NCBI GenBank assembly: GCA_047974855.1
Contig: JBKECT010000026.1
Location: 1-39,864, forward strand
Direction: 5' to 3'
DNA length: 39,864 nucleotides
DNA from: CAYNRG01 sp047974855
GTDB lineage: Bacteria > Bacillota_I > Bacilli_A > Erysipelotrichales > Erysipelotrichaceae
In this document: positions 6,306 through 15,384 of the stretch, piece after piece
Layout of the letters: each line of letters opens with the position of its first letter
Position numbering within the stretch: the first letter of the stretch is position 1
Program-made: the position numbers and the translations under genes
Notes under the pieces: generated by a model
Databases searched by the model: none
Told to the model about the DNA's origin: nothing
What the model saw: only the letters and a program-made list of their open reading frames with translations

Positions 6306-7646
6306 ATGAAAAAAATTGAATCATTTTTTAAGTTCCACGAAATGGGAACTAGTTTTAAGATTGAATTGATTGCAGGAATTACAACGTTTATGACTATGGC
6401 GTATGTCCTTGCGGTACAACCTTCAGCAATTGTCGGATTTGGGGCAGAGCCGGGACTTGTTGATATCAACGGTGTTTTTATTTCAAAAGAAGCAATTCTA
6501 ATTGTCACAGCATTAATCAGTGCATTAATTACTTTATTTATGGCTTTGTACACTAATCTTCCATTTGCGTTATCAACAGGAATGGGTTCAAACTTTATGT
6601 TTGGAGCAATGTTGCAAGGCGGAGAGATTAGCTTTAGTGCGGTAATGACGATGACTTTGGTATCAGGAATTGTTTTTTTAATTCTCTCAATTTTTGGTAT
6701 TCGAGACTTAATTGTTAGAATGATTCCTAAAAATATTAAGCTTGCGATTTCAACAGCTATTGGATTTTTTATTGCTTATCTAGGATTTAAAAATACGGGG
6801 ATAGGAAATTTTAGTAGTGGGATTGGGATGGGAAATTTTACTGACCCTGCTGTATTTTTAGCAATTGCAGGACTTGTCATTATTGCAATTCTTACTGCTT
6901 ATAAAATTAAGGGAGCGATCTTAATTGGCATTGTAGCCATTACATTATTGGGGATTCCATTTGGAGTAACAACAGTGCCTGGTGCCTTGTTTAAAATTCC
7001 AGCTTCAGAATCAGTAAGTAATGTGGTTTTTCAATTCGATTTTTCAACCCTATTTTCATTTGAAGCAATTGTGCTAATGTTTATTGCTTTCTTTGGTGAT
7101 TTCTTTTCAACCCTTGGAACAGTGTTGGGGGTTGGTGCAAAAGCCGGAATGTTAGATCGAGATGGAAACTTCCCAGATATTCAAAAACCATTTTTGGTGG
7201 ATGCCGTCGGAACAGTTGCAGGAGCAACACTTGGTTGTACAACGGTAACCACCTATGTAGAATCATCTGCTGGTGTTGAGGCAGGAGGAAGAACAGGATT
7301 TACAGCCCTTGTGGTTGCGGTATTATTTGCGATTACTATTTTCTGTGCTCCATTATTTTTGATGATTCCAGATGCGGCGACAGGACCAGCTTTAATCTTT
7401 GTTGGGTTCTTAATGATTAAGGGATTTAAAGAAATTGACTTTGATGACTTTACAGAATCATTTGGACCATTTGTAATGATCATGTTCACTATTTTTACAG
7501 GATCAATTGCAAGCGGAATTTCAGCAGGAATTATTGCTTATATATTAATTAAGGTAGCAACAGGAAAAGCAAAAGAAGTTCATCCAGGAATGTATGTTTT
7601 AGCAGTTCCATTACTGTTATATTTTATTACGCAGAGTACAATGTAG
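6306..7646 (+). CDS. pbuG: AzgA-family hypoxanthine/guanine permease
   Basis: The 446-aa membrane protein belongs to the AzgA/PbuG branch of nucleobase:cation symporters. It has a soluble N-terminus with FFKFHEMGTSFKIELIAGITTFMTM, the motif STGMGSNFMFG near residue 93, and CTTVTTYVESSAGVEAGGRTG near residue 312, close to the family's TSTYIESAAGV signature. It should import hypoxanthine, guanine or adenine. The ATG follows GAAGGAGAAG. The guanine riboswitch upstream would lower its expression when purines are plentiful, and adenine deaminase follows 9 bases later, so the pair forms a purine salvage operon. Confidence 0.9.
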   Translation: MKKIESFFKFHEMGTSFKIELIAGITTFMTMAYVLAVQPSAIVGFGAEPGLVDINGVFISKEAILIVTALISALITLFMALYTNLPFALSTGMGSNFMFGAMLQGGEISFSAVMTMTLVSGIVFLILSIFGIRDLIVRMIPKNIKLAISTAIGFFIAYLGFKNTGIGNFSSGIGMGNFTDPAVFLAIAGLVIIAILTAYKIKGAILIGIVAITLLGIPFGVTTVPGALFKIPASESVSNVVFQFDFSTLFSFEAIVLMFIAFFGDFFSTLGTVLGVGAKAGMLDRDGNFPDIQKPFLVDAVGTVAGATLGCTTVTTYVESSAGVEAGGRTGFTALVVAVLFAITIFCAPLFLMIPDAATGPALIFVGFLMIKGFKEIDFDDFTESFGPFVMIMFTIFTGSIASGISAGIIAYILIKVATGKAKEVHPGMYVLAVPLLLYFITQSTM

Positions 7647-7655
7647 GAGGATGAT

Positions 7656-9431
7656 ATGAAACTTAAAAAGATAAATAAAGAGGAGTTACTTCAAGCAGCT
7701 CGTGGAGAAATTCAATCGGATTTGGTAGTTACGAATGCTCAACTGGTTAATGTTGTAACTGGAGAAGTTTATTTAGCGGATGTCTTTGTGAAAGATGGAC
7801 ATGTTGTCCATGTAGAGCATATCCATCCGGGCACAGAACTAGATAAAGCGAAACAAGTCTATGATGCAAAGGGACAATACTTAACGCCTGGGTTTATTGA
7901 TGCCCACGTGCACATTGAAAGTAGTATGCTTACACCTCGCAACTTTGCAAAAGCTGTAGCACCATGGGGAACGACAACGGTTATTACCGATCCCCACGAG
8001 ATTGCGAATGTGCTAGGGACAAAAGGAGTTCACTATATGCATGAAAGCTCAGAAGGATTACCAATTCGTGAGCTCATTGATATCCCAAGTTGCGTTCCTA
8101 GCGTGCCTGGGTTGGAGTATGCAGGAGCTGATTTTGAAAGTAGAGAAATTGAAGAATTAAGTCTGCTTCCAAGAGTAATTGGGCTAGCAGAAGTTATGGA
8201 TTTCTTAGCGGTTATTCAAGGTGAAAAAAGAATGATGGATATTTTAAAGGTTGCAGAAAAGAAAAATTTATACATTCAAGGACACGCTCCATCCCTTAGT
8301 GGAAGAAATTTATCAGCTTATACGCTGGGGGGACCTAAGACTTGCCATGAAACGCGTGGTAGCTCAGAGGCACTGGATAAAATGCGGGTAGGAATGTTTG
8401 TGGATGCGCGTGAAAGCAGTATTACCAAAAATATGAAATCTATTTGGGAAGGAGTTAACCACTGTCGATATTATGATCATCTTTGTTTATGTACAGATGA
8501 TCGTGAGAGCGATGATATCTTAAATAATGGGCATATGAACGAAGTAATTCGAGTTGCGATAAAAGAGGGGATGCATCCCATTGATGCGATTAGATCAGCA
8601 ACGTATAATACTGCCCGGGAAATAAAGGCAGACGATTTGGGAATTGTTGCACCGGGGTATATTGCTGATATGGTGCTTATGCCAAATTTAGAGGAAGTTG
8701 TCCCATCTGCAGTTTTCTTTGAAGGAAAATTAATTGCGGAAGATAGAAAGCTTTTAGTGGAAATTGAAGATAAGAGTTATGCAATAGAGTCTGAAAATTC
8801 AGTCAATGTAAAGGAGTTAAGTGTTGATGATTTTATCATTAAAGCACCAATCCAAGAGGGGAAAGTGACTTGCCAGGTAATGGAATATGTAACAACAAGC
8901 TTCTCTATTTCAAAGCTTGCAGAGGTAGATATACCAGTAAAGGATGGAAAGTTGGATTTATCATTTGATACGAATTTAAAGTTTGTAGCGGTTGTAAATC
9001 GTTATGATAAGGATAATATTGCCCTCCATATTGTCAAAAATTTTGGAACAACGCATGGTGCCTTAGCAAGTACTGTATCGCATGATTCCCATAATCTAAC
9101 AATTGTGTATGACACTCCAGAAAATGCACTTGTTGCAGCAGAGCAACTAAAATCAGTAGGTGGTGGAATGGTTGCGGTAGAAGAGGGGAAAATACTAGCG
9201 ACCTTAGAACTGAAACTTGCTGGACTTATTTCCGTGCAACCTGCAGAAAAATTAGCTAAAGAAGCAGAAATAATGAAACAGGCTAATAGACAGCTGGGAT
9301 TAGTGGAAATTGAAAACCCATTACTTCGCATTGTAACATTGGCGTTACCAGTTATTCCTGAAGTGAAAATGTCAGATTTAGGACTGGTAGATGTTATGAA
9401 AAAGGAATTAATACCTTTATTTAAAGGATAA
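7656..9431 (+). CDS. ade: Adenine deaminase
   Basis: The 591-aa protein has normal length for the AdeC family of metal-dependent amidohydrolases. It shows GFIDAHVHIESSML (the HxH metal ligands near residues 88-90), WGTTTVITDPHEIANV, a further QGHAPSLSG histidine motif and LCTDDRESDDI supplying the catalytic aspartate. The C-terminal domain contains the family's GG(G)MVAV segment. It converts adenine to hypoxanthine and ammonia. It follows AGGAGGATGAT and is co-transcribed with the purine permease, so imported or internally released adenine is channelled to hypoxanthine. A strong terminator follows. Confidence 0.93.
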   Translation: MKLKKINKEELLQAARGEIQSDLVVTNAQLVNVVTGEVYLADVFVKDGHVVHVEHIHPGTELDKAKQVYDAKGQYLTPGFIDAHVHIESSMLTPRNFAKAVAPWGTTTVITDPHEIANVLGTKGVHYMHESSEGLPIRELIDIPSCVPSVPGLEYAGADFESREIEELSLLPRVIGLAEVMDFLAVIQGEKRMMDILKVAEKKNLYIQGHAPSLSGRNLSAYTLGGPKTCHETRGSSEALDKMRVGMFVDARESSITKNMKSIWEGVNHCRYYDHLCLCTDDRESDDILNNGHMNEVIRVAIKEGMHPIDAIRSATYNTAREIKADDLGIVAPGYIADMVLMPNLEEVVPSAVFFEGKLIAEDRKLLVEIEDKSYAIESENSVNVKELSVDDFIIKAPIQEGKVTCQVMEYVTTSFSISKLAEVDIPVKDGKLDLSFDTNLKFVAVVNRYDKDNIALHIVKNFGTTHGALASTVSHDSHNLTIVYDTPENALVAAEQLKSVGGGMVAVEEGKILATLELKLAGLISVQPAEKLAKEAEIMKQANRQLGLVEIENPLLRIVTLALPVIPEVKMSDLGLVDVMKKELIPLFKG

Positions 9432-9440
9432 GCAAAAAAA

Positions 9441-9474
9441 GGGTTCTGCTAACTAGAGTGCAGAATTCTTTTTT
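9441..9474 (+). terminator. Terminator of the pbuG-ade operon
   Basis: GGGTTCTGC (9441-9449) pairs with GCAGAATTC (9460-9468) with two G-U pairs, followed by six T. Confidence 0.9.
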
Positions 9475-9541
9475 AAATGGATTAATGAGAGAAGTGAATA
9501 GAAAAAATTAAAAGAACCCACTAGTTAAAATAAAAGATTAA

Positions 9542-9589
9542 ATCACCAAGCAAAACATCAATCCGCTGATAATAGGAATGGTGTTTTTT
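9542..9589 (+). terminator. Weak imperfect hairpin with T run
   Basis: ATCACC (9542-9547) faces GGTGTT (9580-9585), and an inner ATCA/TGAT pair encloses ATCCGC, with a large internal loop between. Six T follow. It may be a decayed terminator or part of an old mobile-element relic. Confidence 0.25.
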
Positions 9590-9592
9590 AGA

Positions 9593-9610
9593 AAGTTAGT
9601 CGACTAACTT
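9593..9610. promoter_or_regulatory. 18-bp perfect palindrome, likely operator
   Basis: AAGTTAGTCGACTAACTT is identical to its reverse complement over all 18 bases. It lies about 64 bp upstream of the extended -10 of the tmk operon and has no T tail, so a dimeric DNA-binding protein site is more likely than a terminator. I cannot assign the regulator. Confidence 0.45.
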
Positions 9611-9673
9611 AATTCTACAATGTTCAGATATTCACTATTTTGTGGTTTTGGACTTCTAGAGACAGTAAAAGCG

Positions 9674-9682
9674 TGATATAAT
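9674..9682 (+). promoter_or_regulatory. Extended -10 promoter of the tmk-holB-ricT-rsmI operon
   Basis: TGA-TATAAT is a consensus extended -10, 25 bases before the tmk start codon. The -35 region (TTCTAG) is poor. Confidence 0.6.
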
Positions 9683-9707
9683 AAACATAATTAATGGTGG
9701 TGGTAAA

Positions 9708-10334
9708 ATGAAAAAAGGACACTTTATTACTTTTGAAGGGCCAGATGGTAGCGGGAAGACAACAGTATCGATGGCAGTATATGAAAAGTTAGTAGATAGT
9801 GGTTACGATGTAATTTATACACGTGAACCTGGAGGAATTGATATTGCAGAGCAAATACGAAGCATTATTTTAAGTCCTCAAAATACCGCAATGGATTCTA
9901 GAACAGAGGCTTTACTTTATGCTGCGAGCCGTCGCCAGCATTTAGTAGAGAAGATTTTACCTGCATTAGAACAGGGGAAGATTGTAATATGTGATCGTTT
10001 TGTAGATAGTTCACTCGCTTATCAAGGATGCGGAAGACACTTAGGAATTGATGAAGTTTTTAAAATTAATCAATTTGCGACCGAAGGTCTTTTACCAGAC
10101 AAAACGATTTATTTAAATATCAGTGCTGAAGATGGTTTGAAACGAATTGAAAATCGGGTTTATAAAGATAGGCTAGATCAAGAAAGTATTCAATTTCACT
10201 ATGATGTAGTAAAAGGTTATGAACAAGTGGTGAAAAGGTTTAAAGAACGCATGATTTTTGTCGATGCATCACAAGAAGTAGAAAAAGTAATTCAAGCAGC
10301 ATTAAGTGCAGTAGAGGGAATTGTGAATGATTAA
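9708..10334 (+). CDS. tmk: Thymidylate kinase
   Basis: The 208-aa protein has the P-loop GPDGSGKTT (residues 11-19), YTREPGG, and the DRFVDSSLAYQG motif that binds dTMP and identifies thymidylate kinases. It phosphorylates dTMP to dTDP for DNA synthesis. Its ribosome binding site is weak (GGTGGTGG). The last 8 bases overlap holB, the standard arrangement in Bacillota, so it is the first gene of a four-gene operon. Confidence 0.95.
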   Translation: MKKGHFITFEGPDGSGKTTVSMAVYEKLVDSGYDVIYTREPGGIDIAEQIRSIILSPQNTAMDSRTEALLYAASRRQHLVEKILPALEQGKIVICDRFVDSSLAYQGCGRHLGIDEVFKINQFATEGLLPDKTIYLNISAEDGLKRIENRVYKDRLDQESIQFHYDVVKGYEQVVKRFKERMIFVDASQEVEKVIQAALSAVEGIVND

Positions 10335-11304
10335 GAATGGGTTACAACAAAGACAACCCATTGTGTATCAAACGCTGCACCATGCACTGACTTCAGGGAA
10401 AGTAGCACATGCTTACTTGTTTGTGGGAATGAAAGGGACTCCTAAAAAAGAAGTAGGCTTGTTGATGGCACAAAGTTTGATTTGTGAAAATAAAGAAGAT
10501 GGGTTTGCTTGCGAAAAGTGCGATAGTTGTCGACGAATTAGTGATGGAGTTTATAGCGATGTGATTGTGCTAGATGGAACAGAAGAATCTATAAAAAAAG
10601 AAAGCATCTTAAATCTTCAAGATCAATTTTCAAAAACAGCACTTGAAAAGGCAGGAAAGAAAATCTATCTTTTAGACGCAGCTGAAAATGCGACAATAGA
10701 AGCGTTGAATAGCTTGTTGAAATTTTTGGAAGAACCACAAGGGCAAAATACAATAGCAATTTTAACAGTGGAAAGTTTAGATAGACTATTGCCAACAATT
10801 GTATCTCGATGTCAAGTAATCCCATTTAAATTAATGGGTAACCAGTTCTATTCTGATGAAGCACAAAAAGCTGGATTAGATGAAATAGATAGCTATCTAT
10901 TAAGCCACTTTGTTAAAGATGTGGAGTTGATGAAAAAGGTGCAAGAAAGCCAGGAGTATCAAATGGCACTTGCAGCACTACAAAGATTTAGTGCAGATTT
11001 TGATAGTAAAATAGACCGCTTTCTTGTGTGGTTTCAAACAGAAATTCTGGGAAGCAAAGAGAGTGATAAAGAAGTGATTTTTCAATTTTTAGAATTAAGT
11101 TCTCTATTTTTTAGAGATATTGTTGCATCATCATTTGAAAAAGAGGGTTGGTATTATCAGCGTGTGATGGAGTGCAAAAGTAAGAAAATAGATTATCAAA
11201 AGGTGATTAGAATTTTGTTGGAAAGCAAAGACAAGTGCAATCGTTTTAATAACAGTTCCTTATTGATGGAACAAACGATTTATCAAATAAAGGAGGTTGT
11301 GTAA
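10327..11304 (+). CDS. holB: DNA polymerase III delta-prime subunit
   Basis: The 325-aa protein is the clamp-loader delta-prime subunit, which helps load the sliding clamp with DnaX and delta. It starts with the AAA+ segment AHAYLFVG (residues 27-34), but the P-loop is degenerate (GMKGTPKKE), as expected for an ATPase-inactive delta-prime. A zinc module is formed by C53, C62, C65 and C68. LLKFLEEPQ and IVSRCQ are the family's conserved box and SRC motif. It overlaps tmk by 8 bases and touches ricT at TAATG. Confidence 0.93.
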   Translation: MIKNGLQQRQPIVYQTLHHALTSGKVAHAYLFVGMKGTPKKEVGLLMAQSLICENKEDGFACEKCDSCRRISDGVYSDVIVLDGTEESIKKESILNLQDQFSKTALEKAGKKIYLLDAAENATIEALNSLLKFLEEPQGQNTIAILTVESLDRLLPTIVSRCQVIPFKLMGNQFYSDEAQKAGLDEIDSYLLSHFVKDVELMKKVQESQEYQMALAALQRFSADFDSKIDRFLVWFQTEILGSKESDKEVIFQFLELSSLFFRDIVASSFEKEGWYYQRVMECKSKKIDYQKVIRILLESKDKCNRFNNSSLLMEQTIYQIKEVV

Positions 11305-12191
11305 TGAGTGAAAATCAAGAATTTATTTATGCGGTGTCAGTCCGATTTAAAAACTCAACGAAAGCTTATTCTTTTGGCACAAATGATGTGACGATTGAAT
11401 ATGGTGATTTTGTAATTGTTGAAACAGTTCGTGGAAGTGAGTTAGCAGAAGTTGTTAGCTCGCTGTACAAAGTGGAAGAAATAACGATTCAAGCCCCACT
11501 AAAACCCGTTGTGCGAAAAGCAGGTGAAGAAGATAAAAGAAGACATGAAGAAAATATCAAACTTGCAAAGCAGGCACTAATACAATGTGAGGAAGAAGTA
11601 GAAAAATTAGGGTTAGATATGAACTTGGTTAGTGCTGAGTATACGCTTGATCGAACTAAAATTTTGATTGTCTATGTTGCGGATGAGCGTGTCGACTTTA
11701 GAGAGTTATTAAAGAAATTAGCTTCACAGCTTCACTGCCGAATTGAATTAAAACAAATTGGTTCTCGTGATAAAGCTCAACTTGTTGGTGGAGTTGGAAT
11801 GTGTGGAATGGAAATGTGTTGTTCAAGATATAAAAAGCAGTTTGATGTCATCTCAATTAATATGGCAAAAAATCAATTGTTGGCATTAAATGTCCCAAAA
11901 CTATCAGGGCAGTGTGGAAAACTAATGTGCTGTTTAAAGTATGAGGATGACCAATATAAAGAGTTACGGAAAGGAATGCCTAAAGCCAACTCACAAGTGG
12001 TGTATCAGGGCAGCACTTATCGCGTATCATCTATGAATGTTATTGCCCAAGAAGTTCGTTTGGATAATCGTGATAATTCAATCACTGTATCATTTGATGA
12101 ATTTAAAAAACATGCGGAAGTAAAAAAGGTGGAGCAAGGAAAGAAAAGGGAAGTAAAGAATGAATCGCCAGAAGAGCTTTCAGACGACTAG
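11304..12191 (+). CDS. ricT: PSP1-domain protein RicT (YaaT)
   Basis: The 295-aa protein begins at the ATG overlapping the holB stop. It carries the PSP1 domain, with cysteine clusters GMCGMEMCCSRY and QCGKLMCCLKYE near residues 155-165 and 202-212. In Bacillus the RicA-RicF-RicT complex binds iron-sulfur clusters and acts with RNase Y in mRNA maturation, and also affects competence and sporulation. RicA and RicF are not in the window. Its lysine-rich tail overlaps the start of rsmI by 32 bases. No yabA gene lies between ricT and rsmI, unlike in Bacillus subtilis. Confidence 0.92.
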   Translation: MSENQEFIYAVSVRFKNSTKAYSFGTNDVTIEYGDFVIVETVRGSELAEVVSSLYKVEEITIQAPLKPVVRKAGEEDKRRHEENIKLAKQALIQCEEEVEKLGLDMNLVSAEYTLDRTKILIVYVADERVDFRELLKKLASQLHCRIELKQIGSRDKAQLVGGVGMCGMEMCCSRYKKQFDVISINMAKNQLLALNVPKLSGQCGKLMCCLKYEDDQYKELRKGMPKANSQVVYQGSTYRVSSMNVIAQEVRLDNRDNSITVSFDEFKKHAEVKKVEQGKKREVKNESPEELSDD

Positions 12192-13026
12192 AGCTGCTTT
12201 ATACTTAGTCGCAACACCTATTGGAAATTTGCAAGAGATGACACCACGAGCGATAGAAGTACTAAAACAAGTTAGTGTCATTGCATGTGAGGATACTCGC
12301 ATAACAGGAAATCTATTACACCACTTCGGCATAGAAACAAGATTAATTCAACATCATAAATTTAATGAAAAGGCATCAGCACAAGGGATTATTGATTTTT
12401 TGGAACGTGGATATAACGTTGCGATTGTTTCTGATGCGGGCTATCCATTGGTTAGTGACCCAGGTCAGTTATTGGTGCAAATGGCAGTGGAAAAAGATTA
12501 TCCAGTTATTCCAATTTCAGGATGTAGTGCCATGTTAAATGCATTGGTTGCCTCAGGGTGCGTAGTACAACCGTTTGCCTTTATTGGCTTTTTACCTCCA
12601 AATACATCCGGAAGAGAAAAAGCATTATTAGAATATAAAAACCTGACTATGACACTAGTATTTTATGAAGCACCACATCGCATTGAGAAGATGCTAGAAA
12701 GCATTTTACAAGTACTTGGAGACAGACAAATTGTTTTAGCTCGAGAACTAACAAAAAAGCACGAAGAGTTTATTCGTGGTAAATGTAGCGAAGTACTGAG
12801 TGAAATCGAAGAAATCAAAGGAGAGTTTGTGGTGGTGGTTGAAGGCTTTAATAAAAAGGATAGTCAACCTATTGATTTTGCAGAGCTATCCCTGCAGGTG
12901 GAACAGTCCATCAGAGCAGGAATGAGTCGATCACAAGCAATCAAAGAAGTTGCAAAATTGTCTGGAGTGTCTAAAAATGAATTGTATAAACAACTTCATG
13001 TAAGCCAAGAAGAAATGGATGCATAA
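12160..13026 (+). CDS. rsmI: 16S rRNA (cytidine-1402-2'-O)-methyltransferase
   Basis: The 288-aa protein is of the tetrapyrrole-methylase fold. Motifs include YLVATPIGNLQEMTPRAIEVL (residues about 15-35), ACEDTR, VSDAGYPLVSDPG and FYEAPHRIEKML, all diagnostic of RsmI, which methylates the ribose of C1402 in the ribosomal P site with S-adenosylmethionine. The start at 12160 lies inside the end of ricT and is preceded by GGGAAG, giving translational coupling. It is the last gene of the operon; a strong terminator follows. Confidence 0.93.
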   Translation: MNRQKSFQTTRAALYLVATPIGNLQEMTPRAIEVLKQVSVIACEDTRITGNLLHHFGIETRLIQHHKFNEKASAQGIIDFLERGYNVAIVSDAGYPLVSDPGQLLVQMAVEKDYPVIPISGCSAMLNALVASGCVVQPFAFIGFLPPNTSGREKALLEYKNLTMTLVFYEAPHRIEKMLESILQVLGDRQIVLARELTKKHEEFIRGKCSEVLSEIEEIKGEFVVVVEGFNKKDSQPIDFAELSLQVEQSIRAGMSRSQAIKEVAKLSGVSKNELYKQLHVSQEEMDA

Positions 13027-13050
13027 TAGAAATTTTACAGCTATAAAATG

Positions 13051-13079
13051 AAATGGAGCAATCACACGGCTCCATTTTT
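13051..13079 (+). terminator. Terminator of the tmk-rsmI operon
   Basis: AAATGGAGC (13051-13059) pairs perfectly with GCTCCATTT (13069-13077) and ends in TTTTT. Confidence 0.93.
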
Positions 13080-13165
13080 GCATTAGGGAATCAATGCCAG
13101 ATAAAATCATAGTAGTCTTTAGAGGAAATAGTTGATATACTAAGTCTATAAGTAGGAGGAGTAGC

Positions 13166-15268
13166 ATGGATAATAAGGTGTATGGATTAATAAGTTTGTT
13201 GTGTAAAAGCACCTACATTACACTTAAAGAGATTGAACATCAAACCTCGTCAACACGCCGTCAAGTACTTTATCGGTTGGATAAAATTAACCAAGAACTT
13301 GTGAACTCTGACTATGCGAAGATAGATGTTGTTCAATCCGCGGTTACGATCAGTCAAGAAGTCCGTAACAAATTGAATGGATTAATTATGGATGATATGG
13401 GAACTGATTATTTTCTTTCGTCTAAAGAGAGACAGATGACCTTATACTTATTGATGTTTATTGAGCTACCTTATCTTTCTATTAATCATTTTATGGCTCA
13501 CCTCAAAGTTTCAAAATCAACCGTCCTTAATGAACTGAAGGAGTTGGAGAGTGAATGCAATAAAACAAACATTAAGGTTGGCTATGATCGAAATCGTGGA
13601 TACTATTTAATTGGAGAAGAGTTAGACCTTAGACGATTTATGATGCTTAAAGTGATTGAAATTTTCACGACAGAAAATAATGGCAGGTTTTTTGATTTAT
13701 TTATAGATGAAAATCATCTGGATATTTTTAAATATTCGAAATTAGTAATTGATGAATTATCAGAGAAATATAGCATTGAGTTTGTAGAAGATAGACTGGG
13801 AGAGTTTATTTACATCTTTATCTTTATTAAGGCAAGAATAGTTAATTGTAGAAGCACAGATATTTTTAAAGAAACATTTGAACAAGCTAATTTTGAAATT
13901 ATGAAAACCACTAAAGAATATCAGTTTATGTGTGACCTTATTTTAAATTATAAACAAAGCGATTGTATTGCGACCAGTGAAATATTGTATTTAACAGCAT
14001 GGATTTTAGGGTTGTCGGTTGGAAATCCAGAGGAAGATACGACAGACTGTTTAACGATTGCAAATATTGTTGAACGATTGATGTATCGATTTGAAATATT
14101 AAGTGGGTTACAATATAAAAATAGTGAAGATATATTCAGAAAGCTATATTGTCATCTAAGACCTATGTATTATCGCCTGTTGTATCATTTGCCTATCGTA
14201 AATCCACTAAAGGAAAAAGTAAAGCAGGAGCATATTGAACTATACACACTTGTTTTAGAAACTGTAAAACCTTTAGAAAGTTTATTTGGTCGCTCAATCC
14301 CAGAGGATGAAGTTGCTTTTCTAACTATGCACTTTGGAGCAATTTATGCTGGGCGAAGCATGATTAAGATAGGGAAGCAAAAAGTAGGATTGATTATTTG
14401 CAGCAATGGGTTAGGGAGTTCTGCAATTCTTTGCTCAGAGCTAATTACATTACTGCCAGAAATTCATTTCTTAAAACCTGTAGAAAGTATAAAGCTTATT
14501 CCTGAAAAAGAGTACGACATTGTTTTTTCAACTACTTTTTTAGATGAAGAAATGATTCAAGGTAAACCTATTGTATATGTTCGACCTGTAATGAATATGC
14601 AAGAGCGATATCAAGTAGTAAGAGAAGTTTGCATGAAGTTAAAGACTACATTTAGCAATATACCAAACATTGAACAAGTGTTAGCAATTATGAAAAAACA
14701 TGGAACAGTGACGGATGAGAGTAGGTTGGCGAATGAATTAATTGCCTATTTTTCATCAGGAGATCAACAAATAAAAGAAGCTGGACCACTGAGATTATCT
14801 CAAATGGCGGATATTAATTTGATGAATATTAATGTGGATGCACAAAACTGGGAAGAAGCAATTTTAAAAAGTGGAGCAAGTTTTGTAAAACAGGGGTATG
14901 CAACACAGAAATACTTGGATGAAGTTATTTCAACAACAAAAATCAATGGACCTTATTATGTTATTGCGCCACACATCGCACTTCCCCACGTAAAAACAGA
15001 GTTTGGGGCATTAAAAATCGGATTAGGAATTAACGTGTTGAAAAAACCAATTCGATTTGGGCATGAATTAGATCCGGTGAAGTACATCTTCTTTTTAACT
15101 GCGATGGATAGTGAAACGCACTTAAATGCATTGAGTAGTCTAGTAGAGCTTTTCAATGATAAGCAGTTTTATGAAATTTTAGATAATGCTAAGTCATGTC
15201 AAGAAATTGTGGATTACTTGAAAAAATGTGAACAAAAAAATGGCCAATGTTTGGGAAATAAACTCTGA
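13166..15268 (+). CDS. PRD-containing PTS regulator with EIIB-like and EIIA domains
   Basis: The 700-aa protein has an N-terminal helix-turn-helix region (residues 1-160, including MAHLKVSKSTVLNELKEL) and two PTS regulation domains (about 170-390). An EIIB-like domain follows with KVGLIICSNGLGSS, phosphocysteine candidate Cys412. The C-terminal EIIA domain (about 550-690) has His603 and His608 in APHIALPHV. This MtlR/LicR-type layout makes a DNA-binding activator whose activity is set by PTS phosphorylation. It sits directly upstream of matching EIIA, EIIB and EIIC genes and should control them. Its C-terminal EIIA is a close paralog of the free EIIA at 15385. It has its own AGGAGG site and a terminator overlapping its stop codon. 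Confidence 0.9.
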   Translation: MDNKVYGLISLLCKSTYITLKEIEHQTSSTRRQVLYRLDKINQELVNSDYAKIDVVQSAVTISQEVRNKLNGLIMDDMGTDYFLSSKERQMTLYLLMFIELPYLSINHFMAHLKVSKSTVLNELKELESECNKTNIKVGYDRNRGYYLIGEELDLRRFMMLKVIEIFTTENNGRFFDLFIDENHLDIFKYSKLVIDELSEKYSIEFVEDRLGEFIYIFIFIKARIVNCRSTDIFKETFEQANFEIMKTTKEYQFMCDLILNYKQSDCIATSEILYLTAWILGLSVGNPEEDTTDCLTIANIVERLMYRFEILSGLQYKNSEDIFRKLYCHLRPMYYRLLYHLPIVNPLKEKVKQEHIELYTLVLETVKPLESLFGRSIPEDEVAFLTMHFGAIYAGRSMIKIGKQKVGLIICSNGLGSSAILCSELITLLPEIHFLKPVESIKLIPEKEYDIVFSTTFLDEEMIQGKPIVYVRPVMNMQERYQVVREVCMKLKTTFSNIPNIEQVLAIMKKHGTVTDESRLANELIAYFSSGDQQIKEAGPLRLSQMADINLMNINVDAQNWEEAILKSGASFVKQGYATQKYLDEVISTTKINGPYYVIAPHIALPHVKTEFGALKIGLGINVLKKPIRFGHELDPVKYIFFLTAMDSETHLNALSSLVELFNDKQFYEILDNAKSCQEIVDYLKKCEQKNGQCLGNKL

Positions 15269-15289
15269 ATTTAATGGGGTTTATTTTTT
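15256..15289 (+). terminator. Terminator overlapping the end of the PTS regulator gene
   Basis: AAATAAACTC (15256-15265) pairs with GGGTTTATTT (15277-15286), followed by further T. The stem's left arm is coding sequence and the TGA stop (15266-15268) lies in the loop, so ribosomes finishing the gene would disrupt the hairpin. Confidence 0.8.
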
Positions 15290-15316
15290 GTTTGTCTTTG
15301 CAACAAATGTTAAACC

Positions 15317-15354
15317 CAATAAATATTGAGTGAAATATAAAGATGAAATAAAAT
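15317..15354 (+). promoter_or_regulatory. Promoter of the PTS/aldolase operon with overlapping inverted repeat
   Basis: TTGAGT (15326-15331), a 17-base spacer and TAAAAT (15349-15354) form a plausible promoter. The inverted repeat CAATA-AA-TATTG (15317-15328) overlaps the -35 and is a candidate site for the PRD regulator encoded just upstream. Confidence 0.5.
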
Positions 15355-15384
15355 GAAAGTGTAACAGAGAGTTGAGGTAAAAAA

